From: an uncultured bacterium
GTDB taxonomy: Bacteria > Actinomycetota > Coriobacteriia > Coriobacteriales > Coriobacteriaceae
NCBI GenBank assembly: GCA_905215505.1
Contig: CAJMPU010000005.1
Location: 60,096 to 124,095 of the forward strand
Length of the DNA: 64,000 bases
Reading direction: 5' to 3'
Of the stretch, positions 40,474 to 48,165 are shown in pieces. How positions within the stretch are numbered: the stretch's first letter is position 1; every line of letters starts with the position of its first letter. Made by a program: the position numbers and the translations under genes. The notes beneath the pieces were generated by a model, which saw only the letters and a program-made list of their open reading frames with translations, had not been told where the DNA came from and ran no database searches.

Positions 40474-41055
40474 TTACGATAGTTTTTGAATCGCACGCGC
40501 GACGCGAGCGATGGGCAGGCCCACCACGTTGTAGAAGTCGCCCGAAATATCATGCACGAGCATGCGCCCGCCGACGCCCTGGATGCCGTAGGCGCCGGCT
40601 TTGTCCATGGGCTCGCCTGAGGCGACGTAGCGCTCAATCTGCTCGTCGGTGAGCTCATAGAACGTCACGTCGGTCACATCGACAAACGACAGACTCTCGG
40701 CGGCGTGCGGGGCTGTGGCGTCTCCGGCTCTAACGATGCAGACGCCGGTTGCGACCTGATGCGTGCGCCCGGAGAGCTCGTGGAGCATGGTACGGGCTTC
40801 GTCCTCGTTTGCCGGCTTACCCAAAATCTTGCCATCGAAGGTGACGATGGTGTCGGCCGCGATGGTCAGCTCACTGGGATCGGCGTGCTCGGCGGCAACG
40901 GCGGCAGCCTTAGCGCGAGCCAAGCGCTCGACAAGCGTAAGCGGGGCCTCGTTATCAAAAGGAGTCTCGTCGATGTCAGCGGGAATGACGCGGATGTCGT
41001 AGCCCGCTTCGCGCATCAACTCGATGCGGCGCGGTGATTGCGAAGCCAAAATCAT
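40474..41055 (-). CDS. maf: Maf family nucleoside triphosphate pyrophosphatase
   Basis: 193 residues: ILASQSPRRIELMREAGYDIRVIPADIDE, with the SxSPRR signature, then TIAADTIVTFDGKILGKPANEDEARTMLHELSGRTHQVATGVCIV and DKAGAYGIQGVGGRMLV. Hydrolyses non-canonical or pyrimidine NTPs; linked to septum arrest in Bacillus. Starts within the stop of the DJ-1 gene (four-base ATGA overlap). Confidence 0.92.
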   Translation of the reverse strand: MILASQSPRRIELMREAGYDIRVIPADIDETPFDNEAPLTLVERLARAKAAAVAAEHADPSELTIAADTIVTFDGKILGKPANEDEARTMLHELSGRTHQVATGVCIVRAGDATAPHAAESLSFVDVTDVTFYELTDEQIERYVASGEPMDKAGAYGIQGVGGRMLVHDISGDFYNVVGLPIARVARAIQKLS

Positions 41056-41594
41056 AGCTGAATGCCCTCGGCAACCTTCTCGACAGCCTTGTCTCCAGCG
41101 AGCGTACGCAGCAGCTCAAGCGCAAAGGGGAGTGACTGGGCCATGCCGCTGGCGGTGATGATGTTGCCGTCGTGCGTGACCTTGTCGCCGGTATAGGCGC
41201 CCTCGGGGAAGCTCTTCTCAAAGCCGGGGAAGCACGTGGCGTGGCGTCCCTCGAGCAGGTCGAGCTCGCCCAGGATAAACGGGGCGGCGCAGATGGCGGC
41301 AACGTGCTTGGTCGCGGCGAAATCGCAGACTACGTCGCAGACGCGCTGGTCGGCGCGCAGGTTGGTGGCACCGGGCAGGCCGCCGGGCAGCACGACGCAG
41401 TCGTACTCGTCAAAATTGATCTCATCAAAGAGCGCATCGCAGGTCACGGGGATCTGCAGCGAGCTTACGACCTCGCGCGTGGGCATGATCGAGACAAGCG
41501 TGGCGCGCACGCCGCCGCGACGCATGACATCGACCATGGTCAGGCATTCAATAGTTTCAAAGCCATCGGCGGCGAGAACGGCAACGCTGGGCAT
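41052..41594 (-). CDS. DJ-1/PfpI family protein
   Basis: 180 residues: VAVLAADGFETIECLTMVDVMRRGGVRATLVSI, with the conserved Glu, VVLPGGLPGATNLRAD, and the nucleophile Cys in HVAAICAAPFILGE. Members act as glyoxalase/deglycase or as chaperone-like stress proteins; older annotations call close relatives ThiJ. ATG 41594 has AAAGGA upstream. Operon with maf. Confidence 0.87.
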   Translation of the reverse strand: MPSVAVLAADGFETIECLTMVDVMRRGGVRATLVSIMPTREVVSSLQIPVTCDALFDEINFDEYDCVVLPGGLPGATNLRADQRVCDVVCDFAATKHVAAICAAPFILGELDLLEGRHATCFPGFEKSFPEGAYTGDKVTHDGNIITASGMAQSLPFALELLRTLAGDKAVEKVAEGIQL

Positions 41595-41861
41595 GAGGGT
41601 TCCTTTCATAGGCGGCATACAATTAGCCGTCTTATACCCCGAAGACCTCCGCTTGCCACGCTCGATTTCCCAATGTTTAAAATAGCCCCGTCCGAATTAG
41701 CTACCCCCACCCATCCTCAACAATCTCAATCTGTAACATCCATCGACCAAAACTAGCCCCAACTGTTACAGATCGAGACAGTCCCCAACAGCACCGCCCC
41801 GTTCGGGGAACGACCGCCACAGGTACGGCGGGCAGAGGCTCACTTTTTTCCTCGGTTTTTC

Positions 41862-41891
41862 TTGACGGAATCTCACCTGTTGTAGTACATT
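41862..41891 (+). promoter_or_regulatory. Promoter of the sugar-PTS island
   Basis: TTGACG, 18-base spacer, TACATT. The transcript would begin around 41898, ahead of a strong terminator and 200 bases before the first gene. Confidence 0.65.
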
Positions 41892-41940
41892 GTCCCAGTC
41901 TAAAAACGCGTGGACTTTTCTGGGCGCTAGCCACCTTTTT

Positions 41941-41976
41941 GCCACGCAACCGAGCAGTCGGTTGCGTGGCTTTTTT
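41941..41976 (+). terminator. Leader terminator of the sugar-PTS island
   Basis: A 13-bp perfect stem GCCACGCAACCGA / TCGGTTGCGTGGC, GCAG loop, six T. It lies between the promoter and the first gene, so the operon must be controlled by antitermination or read-through. AACGCGTGG at about 41906 could pair with the CCACGC of the left arm and prevent the terminator. The remaining 41595-41861 has GACAGTCCCC words but no gene. Confidence 0.85.
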
Positions 41977-42093
41977 CGTCTTGGCAGCAGGTGCCACATG
42001 CACCGCCAGAAGACCGCACGAGCCCACCTTCCGACTGCAGGGAACAGACGCACGAGACGTGCGTCTGCAAGACAGCAGACGGAGGGGAGCCTA

Positions 42094-43074
42094 ATGGCAG
42101 GAACAAACACAATCAAGCAACAGGCCGCCGGGGCGGGAGCCACGGGCGCGGGACAGGCCAAGGCGGCGCTCCAGGTCTTTGCGGGCGGCGCCTGCTACGG
42201 CGCGATGGCCACGACCTACAAGCTCGCCTACGCCGCGGGCTTCACCTCGGCACAGGTGGTGGCGAGCCAAGCGTGGCTCGGCTGCCTCTTCTTCGCCCTC
42301 GCCACGCTCGCAGGGCACGTACTCGGGCACCGCTGGCAGCGCGTGGGCTGGAAGCTCGCCCTTAAGCTCATGGGCCTGGGAGCCCTCACCTGCCTCACCT
42401 CAATCCTCTACTGCTACGCCATGAGCGTGCTGCCCGCCCCGGTGGCGCTCACGCTCCTCTTCCAGTTCACGTGGCTGGGGCTCGTGTGGCAGACCGTCAT
42501 GACGCGCCGGCCGCCGAGGCCCCTCCAAGTGGCCTCCGCCCTGGCCATCGTCTTCGGGACGGTGTTCGCGAGCGGCGTTTACAAGACCGGCATCACCGGG
42601 TACGACCCCGTGGCCCTGCTCTGCGCGCTGGGGGCGGCCGTGTCCTGCTCCCTCTTTGTCACCCTCTCCGGCAAGGTCGAGGCCCCCTGCTCGTCCGAGC
42701 AGCGCGGCGTCATCGTGTGCGCGGGCTCCGTGGTCATGTCGCTCACGGTGTGCCCGGACTACGTCGTCTCGGGCGTCCTCGCCCAGGGCATCCTGCCCTT
42801 TGCCGTCATCGCCGGCTTCTTTGGCATGCTCTGCCCGGTCTTGCTCTTCGGCATGGGCTCTCCGCACCTGCCCGCGGGTCTCTCCACTGTCATGGCCGCC
42901 GCGGAACTCCCCGCCGGCCTGCTCATCGCCATGATCGTCCTCGGCGAGCCGCTCGGCGTCGTCGAGTGGCTGGGCGTCGCCATCATCCTCGCCGGCGTGT
43001 GCCTGGCACAGGTCCCCTCCCTGCTTGGAGGCCGGGAGGCACGTCGCGCCGCCGCAGGACAAGCCGTCAGCTAG
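42094..43074 (+). CDS. EamA/DMT family transporter
   Basis: 326 residues with about ten hydrophobic segments, typical of the drug/metabolite transporter superfamily (two five-helix EamA repeats; ASALAIVFGTVFASGVY and GEPLGVVEWLGVAIILAGVCLAQVPSLL are the usual repeat ends). GGAGGGGAG precedes ATG 42094; the frame is open further upstream but only across the leader. First gene of an island with almost exclusively G/C-ending codons. Sugar or metabolite export is possible; the substrate is unknown. Confidence 0.83.
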   Translation: MAGTNTIKQQAAGAGATGAGQAKAALQVFAGGACYGAMATTYKLAYAAGFTSAQVVASQAWLGCLFFALATLAGHVLGHRWQRVGWKLALKLMGLGALTCLTSILYCYAMSVLPAPVALTLLFQFTWLGLVWQTVMTRRPPRPLQVASALAIVFGTVFASGVYKTGITGYDPVALLCALGAAVSCSLFVTLSGKVEAPCSSEQRGVIVCAGSVVMSLTVCPDYVVSGVLAQGILPFAVIAGFFGMLCPVLLFGMGSPHLPAGLSTVMAAAELPAGLLIAMIVLGEPLGVVEWLGVAIILAGVCLAQVPSLLGGREARRAAAGQAVS

Positions 43075-43195
43075 TCACCCCTTCACGGGCGGCCCGCGCG
43101 CATCAGGGAAAGGGCCACGGGCCCGGCGCGTGAGGTCGCAAGGACGTTATAAAGCGTCCCCGCAGAGGTGGGGGCGCCAGAGAGAAGGAGGCACC

Positions 43196-44626
43196 ATGCC
43201 ATTTCCAAAAGGGTTCCTTTGGGGAGGAGCCACCGCTGCTAACCAATGCGAGGGAGGTTATGACGAGGGCGGCCGCGGCCTTGCCAATGTCGACGTCATC
43301 CCACACGGGTCGGAGCGCAACGACGTAAGTCGCGGCCTGAGGCGCATGCTCGACTTTGAGCCCGGGTACTACTACCCGGCCCAGACGGGCATCGACTTCT
43401 ACCACCACTACCGCGAGGACATAGCCCTCTTCGCGGAGATGGGCTTTAAGGTCTTTCGCCTCTCCATCGCCTGGAGCCGCATCTTCCCCAATGGCGACGA
43501 GGAGGAGCCCAACGAGGCCGGGCTCGCCTTCTACGAGGACGTGTTCCGCTGCTGCCGCGAGCACAGGATCGAGCCCCTCGTGACCATCACGCACTTCGAC
43601 TGCCCCATCCACCTCGTCAAGAAGTACGGCGCCTGGCGAAACCGCGCCCTCATCGAGCTCTACAAGCGGCTCGTGAAGGTGCTCTTCAACCGCTACCGCG
43701 GCCTCGTGCATTGGTGGATCACGTTCAACGAGATGAACATGATCTTGCACCGTCCCTTCATGGGTGCCGGCCTCGTCCTCGAGCCCGGGGAGAATGCCCG
43801 CGAGGCCGAGTACCGCGCCGCGCACAACGAGCTCGTGGCGAGCGCCTGGGCCACCAAGATCGCCCACGAGGTCGACCCGGAGAACAAGGTAGGCTGCATG
43901 CTCGCCGCGGGAAGCTACTACCCCTACTCCTGTCGTCCCGAGGACGTCCGCGCAGCGCAGGTCAAGAACCAGGAGGACCTCTTCTTCGTGGACGTGCAGG
44001 CACGCGGGCACTACCCCGGCTACGCGCTCAAGATGCTTGAGCGCGAGGGCATCGACGTGGGCATGACCGCCGAGGACGAGCGCATCCTTGCGGAGAACAC
44101 CGTCGACTTCATCTCGTTTAGCTACTACTCCTCGCGCTGTACCGCGGGCGACCCCGATTCCGTGGGCGGCGTCGCCGAGGGCAACGCCTTCGCCGGCGTA
44201 GAGAACCCCTACGTGCGCACGAGCGACTGGGGCTGGGTCATCGACCCGCTGGGGTTCCGCATCACGATCAACGACCTCTGGGACCGCTACCAGAAGCCGC
44301 TCTTTGTGGTGGAGAACGGCCTCGGCGCCTATGACGAGGTGCTTCCCGACGGCACGATCGAGGATGACTACCGCATCGCCTACCTGCGCGAGCACATCGA
44401 GGCCATGCGTGACGCCATCGAGCAGGACGGCGTCGAGATGCTCGGCTACACCACCTGGGGGCCGATCGACCTCGTGAGCGCGGGCTCCGGCGAGATGGAG
44501 AAGCGCTACGGCTTCATCTACGTGGACCGCGACAACCTGGGCAACGGCACGCTCGAGCGCAGGCGCAAGAAGAGCTTCTACTGGTATCAACAGGCCATCG
44601 CCACCAACGGAGGCGACCTGGGCTAG
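43196..44626 (+). CDS. GH1 6-phospho-beta-glucosidase
   Basis: Cleaves phosphorylated beta-glucosides delivered by the PTS. 476 residues: start FPKGFLWGGATAANQCEGGYDEGGRG (the NQxEG motif of phospho-beta-glucosidases), RLSIAWSRIFPNGDE, acid/base Glu in TFNEMN (about residue 179), nucleophile Glu in FVVENGLGAYD (about residue 373), and GYTTWGPIDLVSAGSGEMEKRYGFIYVD near the end with the phosphate-recognising S..KRYG segment. AAGGAGG precedes the ATG. It lies 31 bases before the PTS gene. Confidence 0.92.
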   Translation: MPFPKGFLWGGATAANQCEGGYDEGGRGLANVDVIPHGSERNDVSRGLRRMLDFEPGYYYPAQTGIDFYHHYREDIALFAEMGFKVFRLSIAWSRIFPNGDEEEPNEAGLAFYEDVFRCCREHRIEPLVTITHFDCPIHLVKKYGAWRNRALIELYKRLVKVLFNRYRGLVHWWITFNEMNMILHRPFMGAGLVLEPGENAREAEYRAAHNELVASAWATKIAHEVDPENKVGCMLAAGSYYPYSCRPEDVRAAQVKNQEDLFFVDVQARGHYPGYALKMLEREGIDVGMTAEDERILAENTVDFISFSYYSSRCTAGDPDSVGGVAEGNAFAGVENPYVRTSDWGWVIDPLGFRITINDLWDRYQKPLFVVENGLGAYDEVLPDGTIEDDYRIAYLREHIEAMRDAIEQDGVEMLGYTTWGPIDLVSAGSGEMEKRYGFIYVDRDNLGNGTLERRRKKSFYWYQQAIATNGGDLG

Positions 44627-44657
44627 CCGCCCGGGCAATATCACTAAGGAGAAAATA

Positions 44658-46106
44658 ATGGCTGAAAAATACGACGATCTGGCCAGATCTATACTCGAGA
44701 ACGTAGGCGGCGCCGAGAACGTCGCCAGCGTCGCGCACTGCATCACGCGCGTGCGCTTCAAGCTCAAGGACGAGTCCCGCGCCAACACGGCCAAGATCGA
44801 GGCCCTCAAGGGCGTCATCCAGGTCATCCAGGCCAACGGCCAGTACCAGGTGGTCGTGGGTAACATCGTCGAGGACGTCTACGACGCGGTCATGGAGGCC
44901 GGCAACTTCTCGAGCGGCGCAAGCGCCGACGACGAGCCCCAGGGCGATAAGACCGTTGCCTCCGTCATCATCGACCTCATCTCTGGCATCTTCCAGCCCA
45001 TCCTGGGACCGCTTGCCGCCGCAGGCATCATGAAGGGACTGCTTGCCCTCATCACCTACTTCGTCCCGGCCTTTGCAAACGACGGCCTCTACACGCTGCT
45101 CTACACCGTGGCTGACGGCTTCTTCTACTTCCTTCCCATCGCCCTGGCGTTCAGTGCCGCGCGCAAGTTCCGCATGAACGAGTTCACTGGCGTGGCAATC
45201 GGCGTGGCGCTTCTCTACCCGACGATGGTCGCCCTGACCTCGGGCGAGGCGCTCGGCAGCATCGACCTCGGCGTGGCCGGCACCTTCTCGTGGTACGCCA
45301 CCGCCCTCGGGGTCCCCATCATCATGCCCGTGTCCGGCTACGTGAGCTCGGTGATCCCCGTCCTTCTCATGGTGTGGCTCGGCTCTATCCTTGAGCGCTG
45401 GCTCAAGAGCTGGATGCCGACTGCGCTCAAGATGTTCCTCGTCCCGCTCGCCACGATGACGGTCTCCATCGTCTTGGGCTACCTCGTCATCGGCCCGGTG
45501 GCCACCCTCATCACCAACCTGCTGAGCGCGGCGTTCTCGTTCATCTTCCAGCTCCCCGTGGTTGGTTCCGTCCTGGGCAGCGCCCTGGTCGGCGGACTGT
45601 GGATGTGCCTCGTCATCTTTGGCTTCCACTGGAGCCTCATCCCCATCTCCATCATGAACCTGAACACCCTCGGCCACGACAGCGTGCTCGCCGCCACCAT
45701 CGGCCACGGGTTCGCGCTCGGAGCGGTCATCTTTGCCATGTACCTCAGAAACAAGGACGAGCGCTTCCGCGGCATCGCCCTTCCCGCGATGATCTCCGCC
45801 TTCTTCTTCGGCGTCACCGAGCCGGGCATCTACGGCATCGCCCTCCCCAACAAGCGCGCGTTCGTCGTGGCATGCCTGAGCTCCGCCGTGGGCGGCGCTA
45901 TCGTGGGAATGACTGGCGCTCTCATGTACATCTCGGGCGGCCTCGGCGTCTTCAACCTGCTCAACTTCATCGACGGGACCCCTGGTGGCGCCGGGATCTC
46001 CCACATGATCTTCGCGATCATCGCCTCGCTCATCTCCGCCGTCCTGGCCTTTGTTATCGAGTTCTTCACCTACCGACCCAACGACGAGGAGGAAGGTGCC
46101 CACTAG
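44658..46106 (+). CDS. PTS system EIIBC component, beta-glucoside family
   Basis: Phosphorylates and imports a beta-glucoside-type sugar. 482 residues: EIIB domain (1-80) with phospho-Cys28 in SVAHCITRVRFKLKDE, linker, then an EIIC domain (about 105-470) with roughly ten helices and FGVTEPGIYGIALPNKR. No EIIA domain follows, so a separate EIIA (for example a glucose-type one) must serve it. AAGGAG precedes the ATG. Together with the GH1 enzyme it forms a complete import-hydrolysis pair. Confidence 0.92.
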   Translation: MAEKYDDLARSILENVGGAENVASVAHCITRVRFKLKDESRANTAKIEALKGVIQVIQANGQYQVVVGNIVEDVYDAVMEAGNFSSGASADDEPQGDKTVASVIIDLISGIFQPILGPLAAAGIMKGLLALITYFVPAFANDGLYTLLYTVADGFFYFLPIALAFSAARKFRMNEFTGVAIGVALLYPTMVALTSGEALGSIDLGVAGTFSWYATALGVPIIMPVSGYVSSVIPVLLMVWLGSILERWLKSWMPTALKMFLVPLATMTVSIVLGYLVIGPVATLITNLLSAAFSFIFQLPVVGSVLGSALVGGLWMCLVIFGFHWSLIPISIMNLNTLGHDSVLAATIGHGFALGAVIFAMYLRNKDERFRGIALPAMISAFFFGVTEPGIYGIALPNKRAFVVACLSSAVGGAIVGMTGALMYISGGLGVFNLLNFIDGTPGGAGISHMIFAIIASLISAVLAFVIEFFTYRPNDEEEGAH

Positions 46107-46160
46107 CTTGCGCCCTCCTCAATCAGCTCTATGTAATTGAGGAGCAGTTGAGGTGGGTGA

Positions 46161-46195
46161 GGGCCGAGGGCGATCAAGGTGGCCGCCCTCGGCCC
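46161..46195 (+). terminator. Hairpin after the PTS gene
   Basis: GGGCCGAGGGCG / CGCCCTCGGCCC, 11-base loop. No T-run, so termination is only probable. Confidence 0.45.
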
Positions 46196-46269
46196 GGGAC
46201 AACCTGCCAGAAGGCGTTTAGCTTTCTCGGACGGCGCTGAAATGAACTGCGCCCCGAAACTTAGACGGG

Positions 46270-46615
46270 TCAATTAGCGGCCTGTGCCGCACATGGGGAC
46301 TGATTCCGGAACTCCTCCGGGGTCAGCCCCTTTTGCTTAACCTGCCTCCTCTTGTTCCAGTGAACGGTGTAGGCGTGGAGGTCCCGCTTGAACTCCTCGC
46401 AGCTCCGCCACGTCCGGTTCCTGTAGAACTCGTCCTTCAGGCGCCCGGGCAGCAGCTCCGTCGCAAGAGCTCGCCCTCGCGCGCCGCCGGCCCCGGCCGG
46501 GTCCGGGCGCCCTTCGGCCTTCGGTGCGCCCGTATCCCCTGTCGCAAAACTCTGCTGCAAGAGTCCTCAGCGTGGCGTCGTGTTCGACTTTCCCGTCCAT
46601 AAAGAAGCCCCCCAT
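46270..46615 (-). mobile_element. IS3-family transposase remnant
   Basis: On the minus strand one frame encodes LKDEFYRNRTWRSCEEFKRD and then LHAYTVHWNKRRQVKQKGLTPEEFRNQSP, the C-terminal end of an IS3-type OrfB integrase (the usual WxSxEEF...YxxWxNxxRxKxxLxGxSPxEYR pattern). Upstream of it the reading frame is broken and only fragments remain. No DDE residues and no intact inverted repeats are seen. It marks past insertion activity at the edge of the sugar island. Confidence 0.78.
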
Positions 46616-46653
46616 TTCTAATGTCCAAGAAATGAGGGGGGCGGTTCAATTTC

Positions 46654-46703
46654 GGGACGGGGATTAAATAATCATTCAGAACAAATTTTTTTATCCCCGT
46701 CCC
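46654..46703. repeat. GGGACGGGGAT dyad
   Basis: GGGACGGGGAT / ATCCCCGTCCC arms with an AT-rich centre, next to a second hairpin CCCCCATTTCT / AGAAATGAGGGG at about 46612-46640. Located between the IS remnant and the methyltransferase stop; could serve as its terminator (minus strand) or be the old IS end. Confidence 0.6.
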
Positions 46704-46738
46704 AGAAAAATCATCGGGCGTGGTCTGGGGCAAACGGT

Positions 46739-48052
46739 CTAGTTACGCTTGAGGTGGACGACGGTTTCGCAGTGGAAGGTTTGCGGGAACAGGTCGACTG
46801 GCGTGATCTTGACGGGGGAGAAGGTGCCTTCCTCGACAAAGCGTTTGAGATCGCGCGCCAGGGTGGCCGGGTCGCAGCTCACGTAGGCGACATCGCGGGC
46901 ACTCGTGCTGGCGATAAGGTCGATCGCCTCGGGGGCGAGGCCTGCACGCGGCGGGTCGACCACCAGGACATCGGCGTCCTGGTCGGGGAACTCGCGCACG
47001 GCATCGCCGCCGATGACGTCGACGTTATCGAGCTTGTTGATCTCGAGGTTGCGGCGCAGGTCGCGTACGGCCGGTCCGTAGGCCTCGACAGCGGCAACAA
47101 AGTCGCAGCGGCGGGCGAGCGGCAGGGTGAAGGTTCCGGCGCCGCAATACAGGTCTACGGCAAGTTCGTCTTCCTGCGGGTCGAGCGCCTCCATGACAAG
47201 CTCGATCAAAATCTCGGCACCCTTGGTGTTGACCTGGAAAAACGACGGGGCCGAAAGGCGCATCTGGCCGTCGGCGATGTTCTCGGTCCAGGAGCCCTCG
47301 CCGGCGAGCATCTCAACCTTGGAGACGCGGCGGGCCTTCTTCTCACCCTTGCTCATAACGCGCACTATGCTCGTGGGGTGTGCGGCGTCTGCCAGCACGC
47401 GCGAGACCTGCGAGCGCGGAAACGAGCCCGTGGGCGTCCAGAGCGCGACTTCGAGCGCCTTGGTGCGACGCGAGGCGCGAATGCCCACGCGCTCCAGGCC
47501 TAGGTCGTGGCTGCCGCTTAGATAGTTGAGTGCGCCGACGACCGATTTGAGCGCCTTGGGAAAACGTTTATCGAACAGCGGGCACGCATCGACGGTCACG
47601 ATTTTGCTGGGGTCGACACCGTGCATGCCAAGGCGCACGCGACCGTTGACGACGGTCGGTTCGAGCTCGATTTTATTGCGGTAGCCCCAGTCGTCCTTGG
47701 TGTGGCAGATGGGCTGCACCAACTCATTGACCTGCTCAGGAGCGAACTTGCCGATGCGCTCGAGCGTGGAGCGCAGGTTTTGCTCCTTGGCGGCGAGCTG
47801 TGCCGTGCGTGAGAGATTGCCCCACGAGCAGCCGCCGCAGATGCCTACGTAGGGGCAGGGGGGCTGAATGCGATCGGGGCTCGGCTCCAGAATCTCGGTG
47901 GTGCGGGCGCGCATGAACGACTTGCCGTCCTGTACGACCTCGGCCTCGACGGTGTCGCCTGCCACGGCACCCTGCACAAAGACGGCTTTGCCGTTGTCGG
48001 CGTGCGCCAGCCCGTCGGCGCCGTAGGTCATCGATTCTATAGTGAGCTTCAT
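46739..48052 (-). CDS. RlmD/TrmA-type 23S rRNA (uracil-5-)-methyltransferase
   Basis: SAM-dependent C5 methylation of uracil in rRNA or tRNA. 437 residues: TRAM domain (about 1-55; ESMTYGADGLAHADNGKAVFVQGAVAGDTVEAEV), an iron-sulphur Cys cluster in PPCPYVGICGGCSWGNLS, Rossmann motif AVDLYCGAGTFTLPLA, DPPRAGLAPEAI, and the catalytic Cys in YVSCDPATLARDL. ATG 48052 has AGGCAGGG just upstream; ATG 48067 is possible. RlmD versus RlmCD versus TrmA is not separable by eye. Confidence 0.88.
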   Translation of the reverse strand: MKLTIESMTYGADGLAHADNGKAVFVQGAVAGDTVEAEVVQDGKSFMRARTTEILEPSPDRIQPPCPYVGICGGCSWGNLSRTAQLAAKEQNLRSTLERIGKFAPEQVNELVQPICHTKDDWGYRNKIELEPTVVNGRVRLGMHGVDPSKIVTVDACPLFDKRFPKALKSVVGALNYLSGSHDLGLERVGIRASRRTKALEVALWTPTGSFPRSQVSRVLADAAHPTSIVRVMSKGEKKARRVSKVEMLAGEGSWTENIADGQMRLSAPSFFQVNTKGAEILIELVMEALDPQEDELAVDLYCGAGTFTLPLARRCDFVAAVEAYGPAVRDLRRNLEINKLDNVDVIGGDAVREFPDQDADVLVVDPPRAGLAPEAIDLIASTSARDVAYVSCDPATLARDLKRFVEEGTFSPVKITPVDLFPQTFHCETVVHLKRN

Positions 48053-48165
48053 ATCCCTGCCTGTCATTCGTGTTGTTGCTCGCACCATGGTAGCAGGGAA
48101 AAGCGCCCCGCATCCGAGGCTTTCCTCAAATGCGGGGCGCTTCTACAAACTGCTTCTACAAACGA

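Noticed and set aside
41890..42093. N-terminal extension of the DMT transporter gene
   Set aside because: The frame is open but runs through the leader terminator, and a strong ribosome site lies directly before ATG 42094.
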